Below, piece by piece: positions 46,401 through 55,153 of a DNA stretch of 64,000 nucleotides. The notes under the pieces were generated by a model that was not told where the DNA came from, made no database searches, and saw only the letters and a list, made by a program, of their open reading frames with translations. Location of the stretch: the NCBI GenBank assembly GCA_038528965.1, contig JBCBEC010000035.1, positions 13,040-77,039 on the forward strand, written 5' to 3'. The first letter of the stretch is position 1; every line of letters begins with the position of its first letter. The DNA comes from Lewinella sp038528965. Lineage in GTDB: Bacteria > Bacteroidota > Bacteroidia > Chitinophagales > Saprospiraceae. Both the position numbers and the translations under genes were made by a program.

Positions 46401-46569
46401 TGTCTATGACCCGGCCTCTATGCGCCTCCTGGCAGAGTTGGATGACAATAACTACGCGGTCATCTACGAATACGACGATGCCGGCCTACTCAGCCGTATC
46501 AAACGAGAAACGGAACGTGGGGTGGTCACCATCCAGGAAGGGCGTACCGTCATGAGATTAAACCCCTAG
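40450..46569 (+). CDS. Giant secreted YD/RHS-like protein, partner of the RHS toxin
   Basis: The 2039 residues have an N-terminal signal (LWILTLLLQTFALPLAQA) and a conserved opening (DMVDLFTGDFNYQIPLMDVE and WVGLGWSLNPGSINREVRG). This opening is shared with the SpvB/RHS-like large proteins of Bacteroidota. The middle is strand-rich with repeated YD-like motifs. Residues about 1800-1975 look like a carbohydrate-binding jelly-roll (FAHTGRYSLRLNADRSIRF ... FFDDLRI). The end has a YD repeat (YAVIYEYDDAGLLSRIKRET). There is no toxin tip. It lies directly before the RHS toxin gene (54-bp gap), so the two may assemble a shell together, as TcB and TcC do, although no homology to those is claimed. Confidence 0.8.
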   Translation: MYQRKKLLRHSIRLWILTLLLQTFALPLAQALTSGPSQPEMTSLAAVGTTDMVDLFTGDFNYQIPLMDVEGYPITLNYSSDVTAEEEASWVGLGWSLNPGSINREVRGLPDDFKGDLVDRTLNIRPDRTVGVGVSPGLEVIGFEPGDIYGSIYYNNYRGFGTSLSLSPSLGLGRLFSLGFTLSGDSQQGAGVGIGIGARLNKRGYSLNTAANVSSRQGLRRLTLNGKSGLKNKGARPMFGIGIGVLSNGFAYAPIGEIPMQNTSFRFRGTFGTEIFSAHPNISIDGYYSSQALSTDRVSSPAFGTLYAEDGQNVETALTDYNRENYGTYEQSLPNLPPVVGTYDYFSASAAGISSSFHINRSQVGLFSPTKRVNNDVGATLGGEFGFGALARFGLDVDLSANFYERKKWTNSNAVANTLQFHETNQDGEAAYLATTGDMGLSDNNFYQQLQANRPIHTEIRSDIVATAAVNKWEINNISQASIGNNVGRQQRHKRTVSVSYLTAREAAEGGLDKQLRNYPENTLVCPSCSTTQASTLPRFDDANMAEYRQGHHISEITVTQADGTRYVYGLPTYNVSQEDVTISVESGAPALLDPADPDFGLIEYSGTEASTNNASGRDNYYEKQETPAYAHGYLLTAVLSADYQDVTGDGITDDDLGTATKFNYTRVSESYQWRTAVSNSDQLATGSAGVARYVEGNRADDLDDKASYSYGAKELWYLHSIESRSMLAHFLTAITDDPTTSGNEAQAARLDAVGINSNGLIADAPADTTSQRTRRLQEIRLYTKSEIARANAASPLEQPEPLKTAHLSYEYTLCTNTPNSVATNGAKLTLKSVGFTFGNSKAGLLHPYRFNYRAEDVSGDTTVDYQQAWVNRWGYYQNNPTAFPNQMDFPYALQDTSSAQAQTALWNLDEVTLPSGGKIQVTYESDDYAYVQNKRAGRMFFVEGFQSSTTSLDEPISRDLYGDDGEDDLDLVAVVDIEEARGDLERIANGVPLTNLSAAQIRQFFFADMEQLYFKCLLRLIQDTTKNNYVAGYADIEFSSLKIVEDTQNPAKLKLLVELKPVQRKASVHPITQAGLQKLRLEIPELIYPSISLEGSTAEIVVDAIGALVSAIGPLGELFRNFERHAMRNNWSRTLASGTNAMVRLADPSFQKFGGGSRVARLEISDAWQESTGIAGTGATYGQTYEYQIEEEINGVKRMISSGVAAWEPLLGGEENLGRKPDVYEDRNHLAPSNYFYIEAPYVESLFPAPVIGYRQVKVESVNNAEDARTATGWTIHDFYTAKEFPTFVKVTRKDEIPITSIPLIAPFTNFEMEKMAATQGYVVETNDMHGKPRSMRTYNAQGALLESTDYQYLVEDPEAEELRLKNTVQIVNKQRDISTGSIGLEVNLWQEMSQEDTYVNAGGVESQVDVVSLPLPFPLSAIAFPIVTVYPSLNSSIRQLRTSVTTKHIRRYGIVEKVIVTKHGSSLESENLLYDEETGQVLLSSTENEFREKVYTWNFPAYWAYDGMRPAYENIRAELPAITVDNSGLSNLPTGNEYWTHGDEVLLYDPAQDPVQFESGPFFLYQADTLGQPYWLIIKENGVAADYSNPMSALVIRSGQRNQSMAQMQSVMLLEDPRVIPMGESLPTSIRNPDSLDVIQASAIEMNNRWSFNCDQDPRTANPATDEVTFGNVFLRGIEGNWRLSNEWTMYNAEARTKVDFTTSHPIEKSVAQKVSGISVDSMFWREQNGVWEPNPNPDWLKTTEVSYYNRLGQPLQSKDALDIASTVQFGYNNVAAVATVANAELREIGFESFEDYYFDNAGEQFNTPRHFYLLSPLYDTTDQQMLTEEFAHTGRYSLRLNADRSIRFPLANADCSDKDYKGSYGLELDCDDCLPRFSPYIGREYHFSGWIADNGTLDCALDLAGASLEFRFFNSTQQQVGTTQTPATLRDPVDGWVRVQGAFLIPSGAATLEVTLKASSGGNTFFDDLRIMPEDAVAKGFVYDPASMRLLAELDDNNYAVIYEYDDAGLLSRIKRETERGVVTIQEGRTVMRLNP

Positions 46570-46623
46570 GAGACGTACGTATAGATTCGCAACCAAATCG
46601 CAAAATTTCAAATCAATAGCGCT

Positions 46624-49600
46624 ATGAGCCGTTTAGCTCTACTCTTTATAGGCCTCCTCTTTATCGCTAGTCACGTGCAGGCACAAGATGGCCAGAACAC
46701 CGCCTATTTTGTCAATCAGGTTGTCGGTAGTCCCATTGCTGATAATTCTTCTTTCCTGGTGGCTAACGATCAGTACGTAGATTCCACTTCGTGGCAAGCT
46801 ATTGACTCATTTCGCTATGTGGATAACAGAATCATCTTCCGACTAGATGAAATGGCGGACACCTCCGAGGTAGTCGACTGCCAATTTACCGCCACCATCC
46901 GGGTTAATATTTGGCGTGGCCAGGATAACCCAAGTGGGCCGCCCAGTGATGGATTTATTACCGATCTGGTCATCGACTATCAGCTTAATGATACCACCGG
47001 GGTTTCGCCCGTCGCTGCCTATACCACTTTTACGGGGGGGCAACAAATGGAAGTAGAAGTACTGCGTATTGAAGTTAGCGGAGACTCGCTCCCCGAGACA
47101 ATGCCCCAAATGCGGATAGTAGGTGAAATGGCCATGGCTATGGCTATGAGTTTTAATTGTGATACCATCCCCACAGTGCTCTACGATTCCATTCCGTACG
47201 CCGACGTGGCAGATTTACGGCACCGGATTAGTTGGTCAGGAATTGATGGTGCTACTAGTTATGATTTGGAGTATGTATTCTATCATTACGAAAGCGAGGT
47301 AGGTCAATGGCTCGCTAGTGGAGATCCAACAGTATACGGTAGTTTTGACTGGTTATTTAGGCACAATGCTACGCGGATCAATACCAATTCCACTGAGTAT
47401 TTCCTAACGGAAGCCTACCCGGAAGGGCATCTGTTTTACCGGCTTCGAGGAGTCAATCGAGATGCTAATAATGCCTATATCTTTACCCGCTGGTCTACTA
47501 CTGGGCAAAGTGGTACCCTCAGTAGTTTTCCCCAGCGTATTGATCTGAATTGGTTTGAGTCGGATTATAACTGGCAGTTCTCCTCTTCTTTTGCGGAAGA
47601 AGGTAAGCGTATGATGAGCGTTAACTACTTCGATGGCTCGCAACGCTTGCGGCAAAGCCGTACTCGATTTGGACAAAAGCAAGTACTGGGGAGTAGTGGT
47701 AATTACATTGTCTCGAACGGTTCGGAACGTTTACTTTCCACACAGACCATTTATGACCAGCACGGGCGGGCGGTCATTGAAACTATACCATCCCCCAGGA
47801 TTGATCGAACGAGGGGCTTGGAGTATTTTACCTTACTTGCCGAATCCAGCAATACGGCCGGACAGCCTTATTCGAAGAGTGATTTCCTAACGGGAGATTG
47901 CAACCCCGCCCCAGATTCTCTGGCCAATACCAATGGGGTGGGCCGCTACTTCTCGCAAAACAGCAGTACAGCCCCGCGGGAAACACCCGACGCGCAGGGC
48001 TATCCGTTTTCAATGGTTGAGTTTACTCCAGATGCCACTGGCCGGGTACGCCGGCAGAGTGGGGTAGGGCCACACCTGATGCTGGGTAGTGGGCGCGAGT
48101 CCAGCTATTTTTATGGCAAGCCCGCCCAACAAGAGCTGGATCGGCTCTTTGGTAACAATGTTGGGCTGGCTCAGCATTACGAAAAGCACATGGTGATTGA
48201 TCCCAACGGGCAAGCCTCCGTGAGTTACCTGGATGCCAAAGGGCGTACCATTGCTACTGCACTGGCCGGAACTGTACCCGCCAACGTTACGGCCCTCAAC
48301 GAAGCAGAAGTAACGGAGTCACTAAGTACCACTTATAATTCCATCTTCAATATTCCCGAAAATCAATCTTTGGTTTCGTACTCCTCTTTATTGGTGCCGG
48401 AAAACACCAGTCTTTCGCTTACTTATTTATTGGAGGACATTCCCCAAATGCTTTCCGACTGTGCTGAGGATACGGCTTGTTACGAATGCAAGTACGATTT
48501 GGTCATTGAAATTAGTGATGACTGCGGAAACAGCTTTAATACTGCCAACCCTGGCCAACCGCTTGTACTGGTAGATAGTAACTACGTAGTGGGCAATCTG
48601 GACTTGACCTGCCCTAATCCCCAAGCGGATTTGTCGCTCAACCAAAGTGGTATTCAACTGACGCCGGGCGAGTACAAAATCACTAAACGCCTGAGTTTGA
48701 GTGCTACCCAGTTCGATGAGTACGTCAATTACTACGTTGATCATTTAACCAGCGATACCAGCAGTTCGGCTTGCCTGCCCAGTATTGAGGACATTGTTCA
48801 GCAGTATCAGGATAGCTTAGTGCTCCAGTGCGATGTGGATATTTGTAGTTATCAAGATATCAAGGAACAAGATTTTATCGCTCAGGCATTTGGGCTCTCA
48901 CCCACCGCTGAGGAGACGGCCCTGGGCCAACAGATGTTCGCCGAATTACAAGACAATATTGATCGCTTCTGCCGAACCAACAATCCTTGTGAACTGTATC
49001 GAAGAACGCTATATACCGACCTCCTACCGGGAGCGCAGTACGCCCGCTACGAAACGATCAGTGGCGCTTATTCGGCTACGACTTTTCCTCATTCGGTATT
49101 GAATACCAGCGCTACCATCAACTTCACGACTGTTGACTTTGGTGGGGATTCCGTACAGGTAGTTCGTAACGGTTCCGTAGAGCAATTACCCGTCAATCAG
49201 TTAACGCTGACCGAATTCATTACGAATTTCCGGGAATCCTGGCTACAGCCCCTGGCTGCTGCCTTTCATCCGGAGTGGTGCCTGGTAGAGGAACTGTGTG
49301 CGGACACCATCCTCAATAATTACGATGAGCTACTTTGGAATGTAGATACCTACCAAGAAGCACTCAATGCGGGCTTGATCAATCAAATGGGGCAGTTCAA
49401 CTGGGACAGCCTCACGATAGAGTTAGGTGACCCCTATTTCCTGACCGGAGGACCAGGAGCAGCCTACCGGCAGCAGATTATTGATTACATGAATAATATC
49501 ACCGATACGGTCATTACCGGTGTGCCCGAAGCCGAGGTGTCAGCAGTAGAAATGGTAGTCCGTATCGTTTACGGTGAAGGGGGAACGCTAGGGCAGGGGC

Positions 49601-52600
49601 CCGCCTATGCCGACGATGAAGCCTGGCGATTACTGCGGCAATTTTACATTAGTCAAAAACGCCAGATGCAACGGCTGGTCATCCTGGATCAAATTGCAAA
49701 TAATACGGTCTGTGGTGGTGGCACGATAGATGCTCGCCTGGTGGACCTCTATACCGATGTGCTGATCTTGGGGACGGCCGATACGGCGCAGATTCGATTG
49801 TTCCCTCCCGTTCTGGAGGACCGTAATTACTCCACGGTGGTGGATGATCCCACCAATTCCAATGATCCTTATGATCAACTGGAGGCCGCACTGCAAACAG
49901 AACTGGAAGGGACCTTAACCGACAACTGTACCAGTAGTTGCAATTTGACCATTGACAACATTTTTGCCGAATTTGCCGATTGTGGCATTGCGGTAGCGGA
50001 TTCCATCACTTTGCGGACCGAGTTGTTGGAAATCTGCCTGGCGGGCTGTGACTTCCAACACCCGAATGGTGCCATTACGCCGGATTCCACCTTTACGCCT
50101 GCGCCTACCTATGGGTCGTTTGCGGAAGCCATTACCGCGATTGTCGGTTTTATGCCAAATGATACGACGGAGTGTACGCCCTTCGTCAATACGGGGCTAC
50201 CACCCCACGAACGCTTGCCTTATTATGGGCCCGTTACTACCCGCTATATTGATCCTTTGAATGAGGAGGATTGCTGGCAGGATAAACTGGCGACTATTCA
50301 GTCTGTGGTGACTTTTAATTTCCCAAGCGCAGTAGACTCTGCGCTGCTGGTGTACTTTAATCGCCATCCGGATGTACTGATGACCCAGGAAGAGTTGGAC
50401 GCACTGCAGGCCATCATGGACACCAGTTACAGCAGCAATGTCTTTCCGGTAACGGTAACCATCCCTCCGCATTTGGAATGTAACGTCTGTATTGATTGTA
50501 AAGACTTCACGGACCTGCGCGACAGTGTGCCAACCTTCACCGGGGTTTCGGATTTAGAGCGCGACATTTTGCAGGCCCGTTATTACAATTATCAGTTGGG
50601 ATGGAATTTATCAGCAGAGCAGTACGCACAGTTTGCTTTAGATTGTGGGCTGTCTGGTCCGGCCACGCCTTCTTCCGAACTCATAGGTCCTCCTCTGTTG
50701 TGCCCAGAATCTGCTTTCCCAGAGGTGGATAAGCCTTGTTTCGAAGATATTGTACTGCCGCTTATTCAGCAGCAAGCCACCCTCGACTATCAGGATTCCC
50801 TGGCCAGTTTGCGGGAAGACTTTGTGGATACCTACCTGGCTACTTGTCTGAGTGGCTTAACAGAAAGCTTCAGCAGAAGCATTAATTACACCGAATACCA
50901 TTACACCCTCTATTACTACGATCAGGCCGGGAACCTGGTACAAACTGTACCTCCAGAGGGTATTAGCCGACTAGACGCTACAGGTATACAAGATGTGGTA
51001 GCGCATCGGCAGGATCCGGGTAGTAATTCGCCGGTCTATCCCGGGCACGATATGATTACCACTTATCAGTATAACAGCCTCAATGCAGTAGTTTACAAAA
51101 CCTGCCCCGATCAGGACGATCCGGTGGAGACTTGGTATGATCGTTTAGGGCGGGTGGTTGTATCCCAAGATGGTCGCCAGCAAAGTCAAAACCTCTACAG
51201 CTATACCGTTTACGATTATCTGGGCCGGGTAGTGGAAGTAGGTGAAAAGGAAAGTCTTACGGGGATGACGATCAGTACGGCGCTGGATCCACAACTACTT
51301 GCCAATTGGATTGCTGCGGGTAGTAATGCGACCAAAACGCACGTTACCCGCACCTATTATAATGCTTACGTGACAGCCATACCCGATGTGAGCCTGACCG
51401 GCGATATACTGCGCAACCGCGTAGCATCGGTGACCTTCGAAGAGTTGAACGATAGCGATAGTACCACCTATGATTATGCCACCCACTACCAGTACGATAT
51501 TGCGGGCAATGTGGAGCTACTGGTGCAGGATTTTCCGAAGCTGACCAGTATCAGTAACCGTTACAAGACGGTCGCCTACGAATACGATCTCATTAGTGGA
51601 AATGTACACGCGGTGAAATACCAGGAAGGGGAATTGGATCAATTCACCCACCGCTACGAATACGACGACGAAAACCGCTTGGTAAATGTGCATACCAGTA
51701 CCGCCGAAACCATGCACTCCAATAGTGGGCTCTGGGATCAGGATGCCCTTTACGAATACTATCCGCACGGACCACTAAAGCGCAGCGAACTGGGGGAACT
51801 CAAAGTACAGGGCTGCGACTACGCCTACACCATTCAGGGCTGGATTAAAGGATTGAATGCTGATAATATCCGGGAAGCAGAATACGACCCGGGCTACGAT
51901 GGTGGCCCGGCAGCCACCTACGTAGGCTTTGACCCTGATCCTTTTGATACTATTCCGCCGCCCATCTTTGAATTTCTGGGTTCTCAAGTAGCCAAGGATG
52001 TCTTTGGTTATTCACTCAGTTACTTCGATGGAGATTATACGCCCCTGAGCACTACCTTCTTCGGGACATCTGTAGCCATGCCAATTGCTGGTAGTTCATT
52101 GGCAGCTGCCAATACCGGACTTTACAATGGGAATATCCGGCACATGGTTACTTCCCACAGCAAGCACAAGGATGGCTTGTCTCAGGCTTATACCTATGAG
52201 TATGACCAACTGCACCGTCTATTGGGCCAGCACGCCTACGAGCTCAGGAATGCCGGTACTTTTGATTGGAACGGTAATGAGCGAGACCTTGGCAACCAGT
52301 TTAAGACCAGTTACACTTATGACCCCAACGGTAACATCCTGAGCTTGGATCGACACGCAAAAACAACCAGTGGGGTTACCATTTTGGATGATTTGGCCTA
52401 CACTTACAGCAATCTGGCCGACGGCCGCCGCGCCAATCGCCTGACGAGTGTGGTAGATAACGTAAATGCTGCCGACAACGCCGTCTTTCCCGGCGATTTT
52501 GAAGGCACCAATACCTATGCTTACGATGGTGCGGGTAACCTCATCCATTCGGTGAATACCGCCCAATCTCAAAACGATAGCATCACCTGGTCGCCGTACG

Positions 52601-54699
52601 GAAAAGTACTGAGCGTTGTTAGTAATAACGACAGTGCCCGTACGGATTTTGACTACGATGCCAGTCAAAATCGAGTACGCAAGCGCTACACCAATGCCGA
52701 CGGAGCTACCGTTGACACCTACTACGTGCGCGACGCACAAGGTAATGTGTTGGCCACCTACGAGCACAGCCACCCCACGCAGGCGCTGAACTGGCAAGAA
52801 CAGTATTTATACGGCTCCAGCCGCCTGGGGCACTACACCTCTGGTGTTCAGGTGGGGGTAGGCATACCAGAAGGTGCCGGTAGTGGTCCTACTTGTACGG
52901 ATGGTGTGCAAAACGGAGACGAAACCGGAATTGACTGTGGTGGAGCCTACTGCCCGCCATGTTATGACTATACCAGTGATTTTACTTTTTCCAACGGCGT
53001 ACACCTTGAACGTTTCAACTTTAGCAATTGGGAAGACGAATGGGAAGGTATCAGTAGTGGTGCCAGCCTGGCTAATGGTACGCAGTTTGCTTGCAGCGGC
53101 GGGCCCGCTACCTTTGCGGTGCAGTTGGATACCAGCGAGTACATCCAAACGGATCCTTCCCAGCTGGATCTATCCGTAGCTACTGATCTTCGGGTACGCT
53201 TCTGCTTTAATACCAATCTGAGTGTAAACGGTGATTATCTAGCCCTACAGGTTTCGCACGATAATGGAGCGAGCTTTAGTACCGTTCGGACTTGGGTACA
53301 TGGCACTGATTTTGGCTTTGTACCAGTGAATGATCTCACCCTTACGGCAATTGTGCCGGGGCCTTTCAACGCCAATTCAAAACTTAAGTTTTTCCATCCG
53401 GCTAGTAATCAGACCGCTAATGCAGCCGTTTATATTGATAACATTGATCTGGATAATGGCACCATTGATTACTGTAACGACGGTATTCAAAACAATGGTG
53501 AAAACGGAATCGATTGTGGGGGGAGCTGTGATCCTTGTCCCCAGGAGTTTGTAAGAGGTAACAAACGCTATGAGTTGACCAATCACCTGGGCAACGTCAT
53601 GGCAACGGTGAGTGATCGGGTGGTCTCGTTTAATAACGATGACCCGCAGGACCCACAATACCGGGCTTACATTCGCTCCTCCCAAGACTACTACCCCTTC
53701 GGCCTGCGCATGCAGGACCGGCAGTTTGAGTGGCAGTTTGATAATTACCGTTTTGGGTTTAATGGCAAAGAGCGGGATAAGGATGGTGAGTGGGGCGCGC
53801 AGACGCATTATGATTATGGGTTCCGAATCTATAATCCGAGTATTGCGCGGTTTTTGAGTGTGGATCCCTTGGCGCCGGATTATCCGTGGTATACGCCGTA
53901 TCAGTTTGCGGGGAATAAGCCGATATATGCAATTGATTTAGATGGATTAGAAGAAGCTCCAGCACCAATGTTGTTATTTAGAGGTAGACTCCCTGTCCTC
54001 CGTGCTCCTACGCCTAGCGTTCCCAGTGCTGTGAGAGATTTTCGTCAGTACGCACCGTGGAATTCGAGAAACCCATCAGCATTAGATATTCACCCCATCA
54101 TTCTGGCAGAAATAGAAGAAACTCGTGAAAAGACTTGGTATTTTCAGGAAACTCAACTCTACTCAGAGGATCGTAACATCTCATCAGGACAAAGTATAGA
54201 TGGTAGTTATCCAATTTGGGGAAATAACCCACCAGAATTTCTCTTGGAGGAGGATACCTTTGAGAATAGTATTAAAAGGTTCAAAAAGGACAATGCTTAC
54301 ATACGTGATATACAAGAGAAACAAGCGAATGGTCAATTTTTAACAATTGAAGAACAAAATGATCTCAATAAGTTTTATGGCAGTGGAAAATCTATGTCTA
54401 GGGGAAACAAAGAGTATTTTGGTCGACAAGGAGTATACGCCATATATATAGATGGTGAGTTGTATAAAATCGGCAAGGCACATTTAGAGGGAAAACTAGA
54501 TAGTAGAGGCAGGCCATATCGCCTTTTAAAACAGATCAAAGATCTCCAGTCCGAATACCCCAACTCAATTATTGACGGTGATGTTATTAAGGATTTTATG
54601 GGGACAACAGAAGAAGCAGAGTCTTTGGAACTTGAATTAATTAAACTAAATAATATTCCTAAAGGGAATGAAAATGACCGTAGACTTCCTAGAAAATAA
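46624..54699 (+). CDS. Full-length RHS polymorphic toxin with GIY-YIG-like C-terminal nuclease domain
   Basis: The 2691 residues start with a signal peptide (MSRLALLFIGLLFIASHVQA). A DUF6443-like region lies near 330-400 (YFDGSQRLRQSRTRFGQ). YD repeats run from about 1420 (YHYTLYYYDQAGNLVQTVPP) to 2080. An inserted domain (about 2082-2303) is framed by two CxDGxQNxxExGIDCGG motifs. The RHS core (about 2305-2445) contains YELTNHLGNVMATVSDRV, FNGKERDKDGEWGAQTHYDY and FLSVDPLAPDYPW, ending at IDLDGLE. The variable tip follows; residues about 2602-2680 read GVYAIYIDGELYKIGKA, a downstream Arg, and EEAESLELELIK, the GIY-YIG nuclease layout. It probably cleaves DNA or RNA in a target cell. Immunity is the overlapping next gene. 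Confidence 0.9.
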   Translation: MSRLALLFIGLLFIASHVQAQDGQNTAYFVNQVVGSPIADNSSFLVANDQYVDSTSWQAIDSFRYVDNRIIFRLDEMADTSEVVDCQFTATIRVNIWRGQDNPSGPPSDGFITDLVIDYQLNDTTGVSPVAAYTTFTGGQQMEVEVLRIEVSGDSLPETMPQMRIVGEMAMAMAMSFNCDTIPTVLYDSIPYADVADLRHRISWSGIDGATSYDLEYVFYHYESEVGQWLASGDPTVYGSFDWLFRHNATRINTNSTEYFLTEAYPEGHLFYRLRGVNRDANNAYIFTRWSTTGQSGTLSSFPQRIDLNWFESDYNWQFSSSFAEEGKRMMSVNYFDGSQRLRQSRTRFGQKQVLGSSGNYIVSNGSERLLSTQTIYDQHGRAVIETIPSPRIDRTRGLEYFTLLAESSNTAGQPYSKSDFLTGDCNPAPDSLANTNGVGRYFSQNSSTAPRETPDAQGYPFSMVEFTPDATGRVRRQSGVGPHLMLGSGRESSYFYGKPAQQELDRLFGNNVGLAQHYEKHMVIDPNGQASVSYLDAKGRTIATALAGTVPANVTALNEAEVTESLSTTYNSIFNIPENQSLVSYSSLLVPENTSLSLTYLLEDIPQMLSDCAEDTACYECKYDLVIEISDDCGNSFNTANPGQPLVLVDSNYVVGNLDLTCPNPQADLSLNQSGIQLTPGEYKITKRLSLSATQFDEYVNYYVDHLTSDTSSSACLPSIEDIVQQYQDSLVLQCDVDICSYQDIKEQDFIAQAFGLSPTAEETALGQQMFAELQDNIDRFCRTNNPCELYRRTLYTDLLPGAQYARYETISGAYSATTFPHSVLNTSATINFTTVDFGGDSVQVVRNGSVEQLPVNQLTLTEFITNFRESWLQPLAAAFHPEWCLVEELCADTILNNYDELLWNVDTYQEALNAGLINQMGQFNWDSLTIELGDPYFLTGGPGAAYRQQIIDYMNNITDTVITGVPEAEVSAVEMVVRIVYGEGGTLGQGPAYADDEAWRLLRQFYISQKRQMQRLVILDQIANNTVCGGGTIDARLVDLYTDVLILGTADTAQIRLFPPVLEDRNYSTVVDDPTNSNDPYDQLEAALQTELEGTLTDNCTSSCNLTIDNIFAEFADCGIAVADSITLRTELLEICLAGCDFQHPNGAITPDSTFTPAPTYGSFAEAITAIVGFMPNDTTECTPFVNTGLPPHERLPYYGPVTTRYIDPLNEEDCWQDKLATIQSVVTFNFPSAVDSALLVYFNRHPDVLMTQEELDALQAIMDTSYSSNVFPVTVTIPPHLECNVCIDCKDFTDLRDSVPTFTGVSDLERDILQARYYNYQLGWNLSAEQYAQFALDCGLSGPATPSSELIGPPLLCPESAFPEVDKPCFEDIVLPLIQQQATLDYQDSLASLREDFVDTYLATCLSGLTESFSRSINYTEYHYTLYYYDQAGNLVQTVPPEGISRLDATGIQDVVAHRQDPGSNSPVYPGHDMITTYQYNSLNAVVYKTCPDQDDPVETWYDRLGRVVVSQDGRQQSQNLYSYTVYDYLGRVVEVGEKESLTGMTISTALDPQLLANWIAAGSNATKTHVTRTYYNAYVTAIPDVSLTGDILRNRVASVTFEELNDSDSTTYDYATHYQYDIAGNVELLVQDFPKLTSISNRYKTVAYEYDLISGNVHAVKYQEGELDQFTHRYEYDDENRLVNVHTSTAETMHSNSGLWDQDALYEYYPHGPLKRSELGELKVQGCDYAYTIQGWIKGLNADNIREAEYDPGYDGGPAATYVGFDPDPFDTIPPPIFEFLGSQVAKDVFGYSLSYFDGDYTPLSTTFFGTSVAMPIAGSSLAAANTGLYNGNIRHMVTSHSKHKDGLSQAYTYEYDQLHRLLGQHAYELRNAGTFDWNGNERDLGNQFKTSYTYDPNGNILSLDRHAKTTSGVTILDDLAYTYSNLADGRRANRLTSVVDNVNAADNAVFPGDFEGTNTYAYDGAGNLIHSVNTAQSQNDSITWSPYGKVLSVVSNNDSARTDFDYDASQNRVRKRYTNADGATVDTYYVRDAQGNVLATYEHSHPTQALNWQEQYLYGSSRLGHYTSGVQVGVGIPEGAGSGPTCTDGVQNGDETGIDCGGAYCPPCYDYTSDFTFSNGVHLERFNFSNWEDEWEGISSGASLANGTQFACSGGPATFAVQLDTSEYIQTDPSQLDLSVATDLRVRFCFNTNLSVNGDYLALQVSHDNGASFSTVRTWVHGTDFGFVPVNDLTLTAIVPGPFNANSKLKFFHPASNQTANAAVYIDNIDLDNGTIDYCNDGIQNNGENGIDCGGSCDPCPQEFVRGNKRYELTNHLGNVMATVSDRVVSFNNDDPQDPQYRAYIRSSQDYYPFGLRMQDRQFEWQFDNYRFGFNGKERDKDGEWGAQTHYDYGFRIYNPSIARFLSVDPLAPDYPWYTPYQFAGNKPIYAIDLDGLEEAPAPMLLFRGRLPVLRAPTPSVPSAVRDFRQYAPWNSRNPSALDIHPIILAEIEETREKTWYFQETQLYSEDRNISSGQSIDGSYPIWGNNPPEFLLEEDTFENSIKRFKKDNAYIRDIQEKQANGQFLTIEEQNDLNKFYGSGKSMSRGNKEYFGRQGVYAIYIDGELYKIGKAHLEGKLDSRGRPYRLLKQIKDLQSEYPNSIIDGDVIKDFMGTTEEAESLELELIKLNNIPKGNENDRRLPRK

Positions 54700-55153
54700 A
54701 AACACTTGGATTATGGGATTTTTTGCTATTTCTACAGTTTCTGTACAACCAGGAGTTAAATTGGGATTATCTCATTTACTCTTAAAGAGGATTAGGTCTG
54801 CGGTTGAAGAGTTATTACAAGAAAGTATTTCTTTAAATCAAGAAGAAAGAATCGGACTACAATTTTCTGTATCAACAGAGATTAATGATATGGTAATTGA
54901 AGTAGACGATTCTACATTCTGTAATTGGTCTGTATGCTACTACATTAGACTTCCTTATATAGGAATAAATAATTTGACAGTCGACCTAGAATATACAAAA
55001 CAGGTTGTCGACGCTATGGGGGGGGTAATAAAACTAAGTTTTGATTATCCAAACATTGAAGGTGCCATGGATAGTATAAAACAGAATTTAATTAATGAAA
55101 TAGCAGGAAACTATGATTTATATAAATCTAAAAAACCGCCCCTAAAGATGTAA
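54668..55153 (+). CDS. Putative immunity protein to the GIY-YIG-like RHS tip
   Basis: The 161-residue protein overlaps the toxin gene by 32 bp, typical of coupled toxin-immunity pairs. An ATG at 54713, just after the toxin stop, is also possible and would give MGFFAISTVSVQPGVKLGL as N-terminus. No signal or lipobox, so it acts in the cytoplasm, which fits a nuclease target. No immunity family is recognised with certainty. Base composition is AT-rich compared with the RHS core. Confidence 0.7.
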   Translation: MKMTVDFLENKNTWIMGFFAISTVSVQPGVKLGLSHLLLKRIRSAVEELLQESISLNQEERIGLQFSVSTEINDMVIEVDDSTFCNWSVCYYIRLPYIGINNLTVDLEYTKQVVDAMGGVIKLSFDYPNIEGAMDSIKQNLINEIAGNYDLYKSKKPPLKM

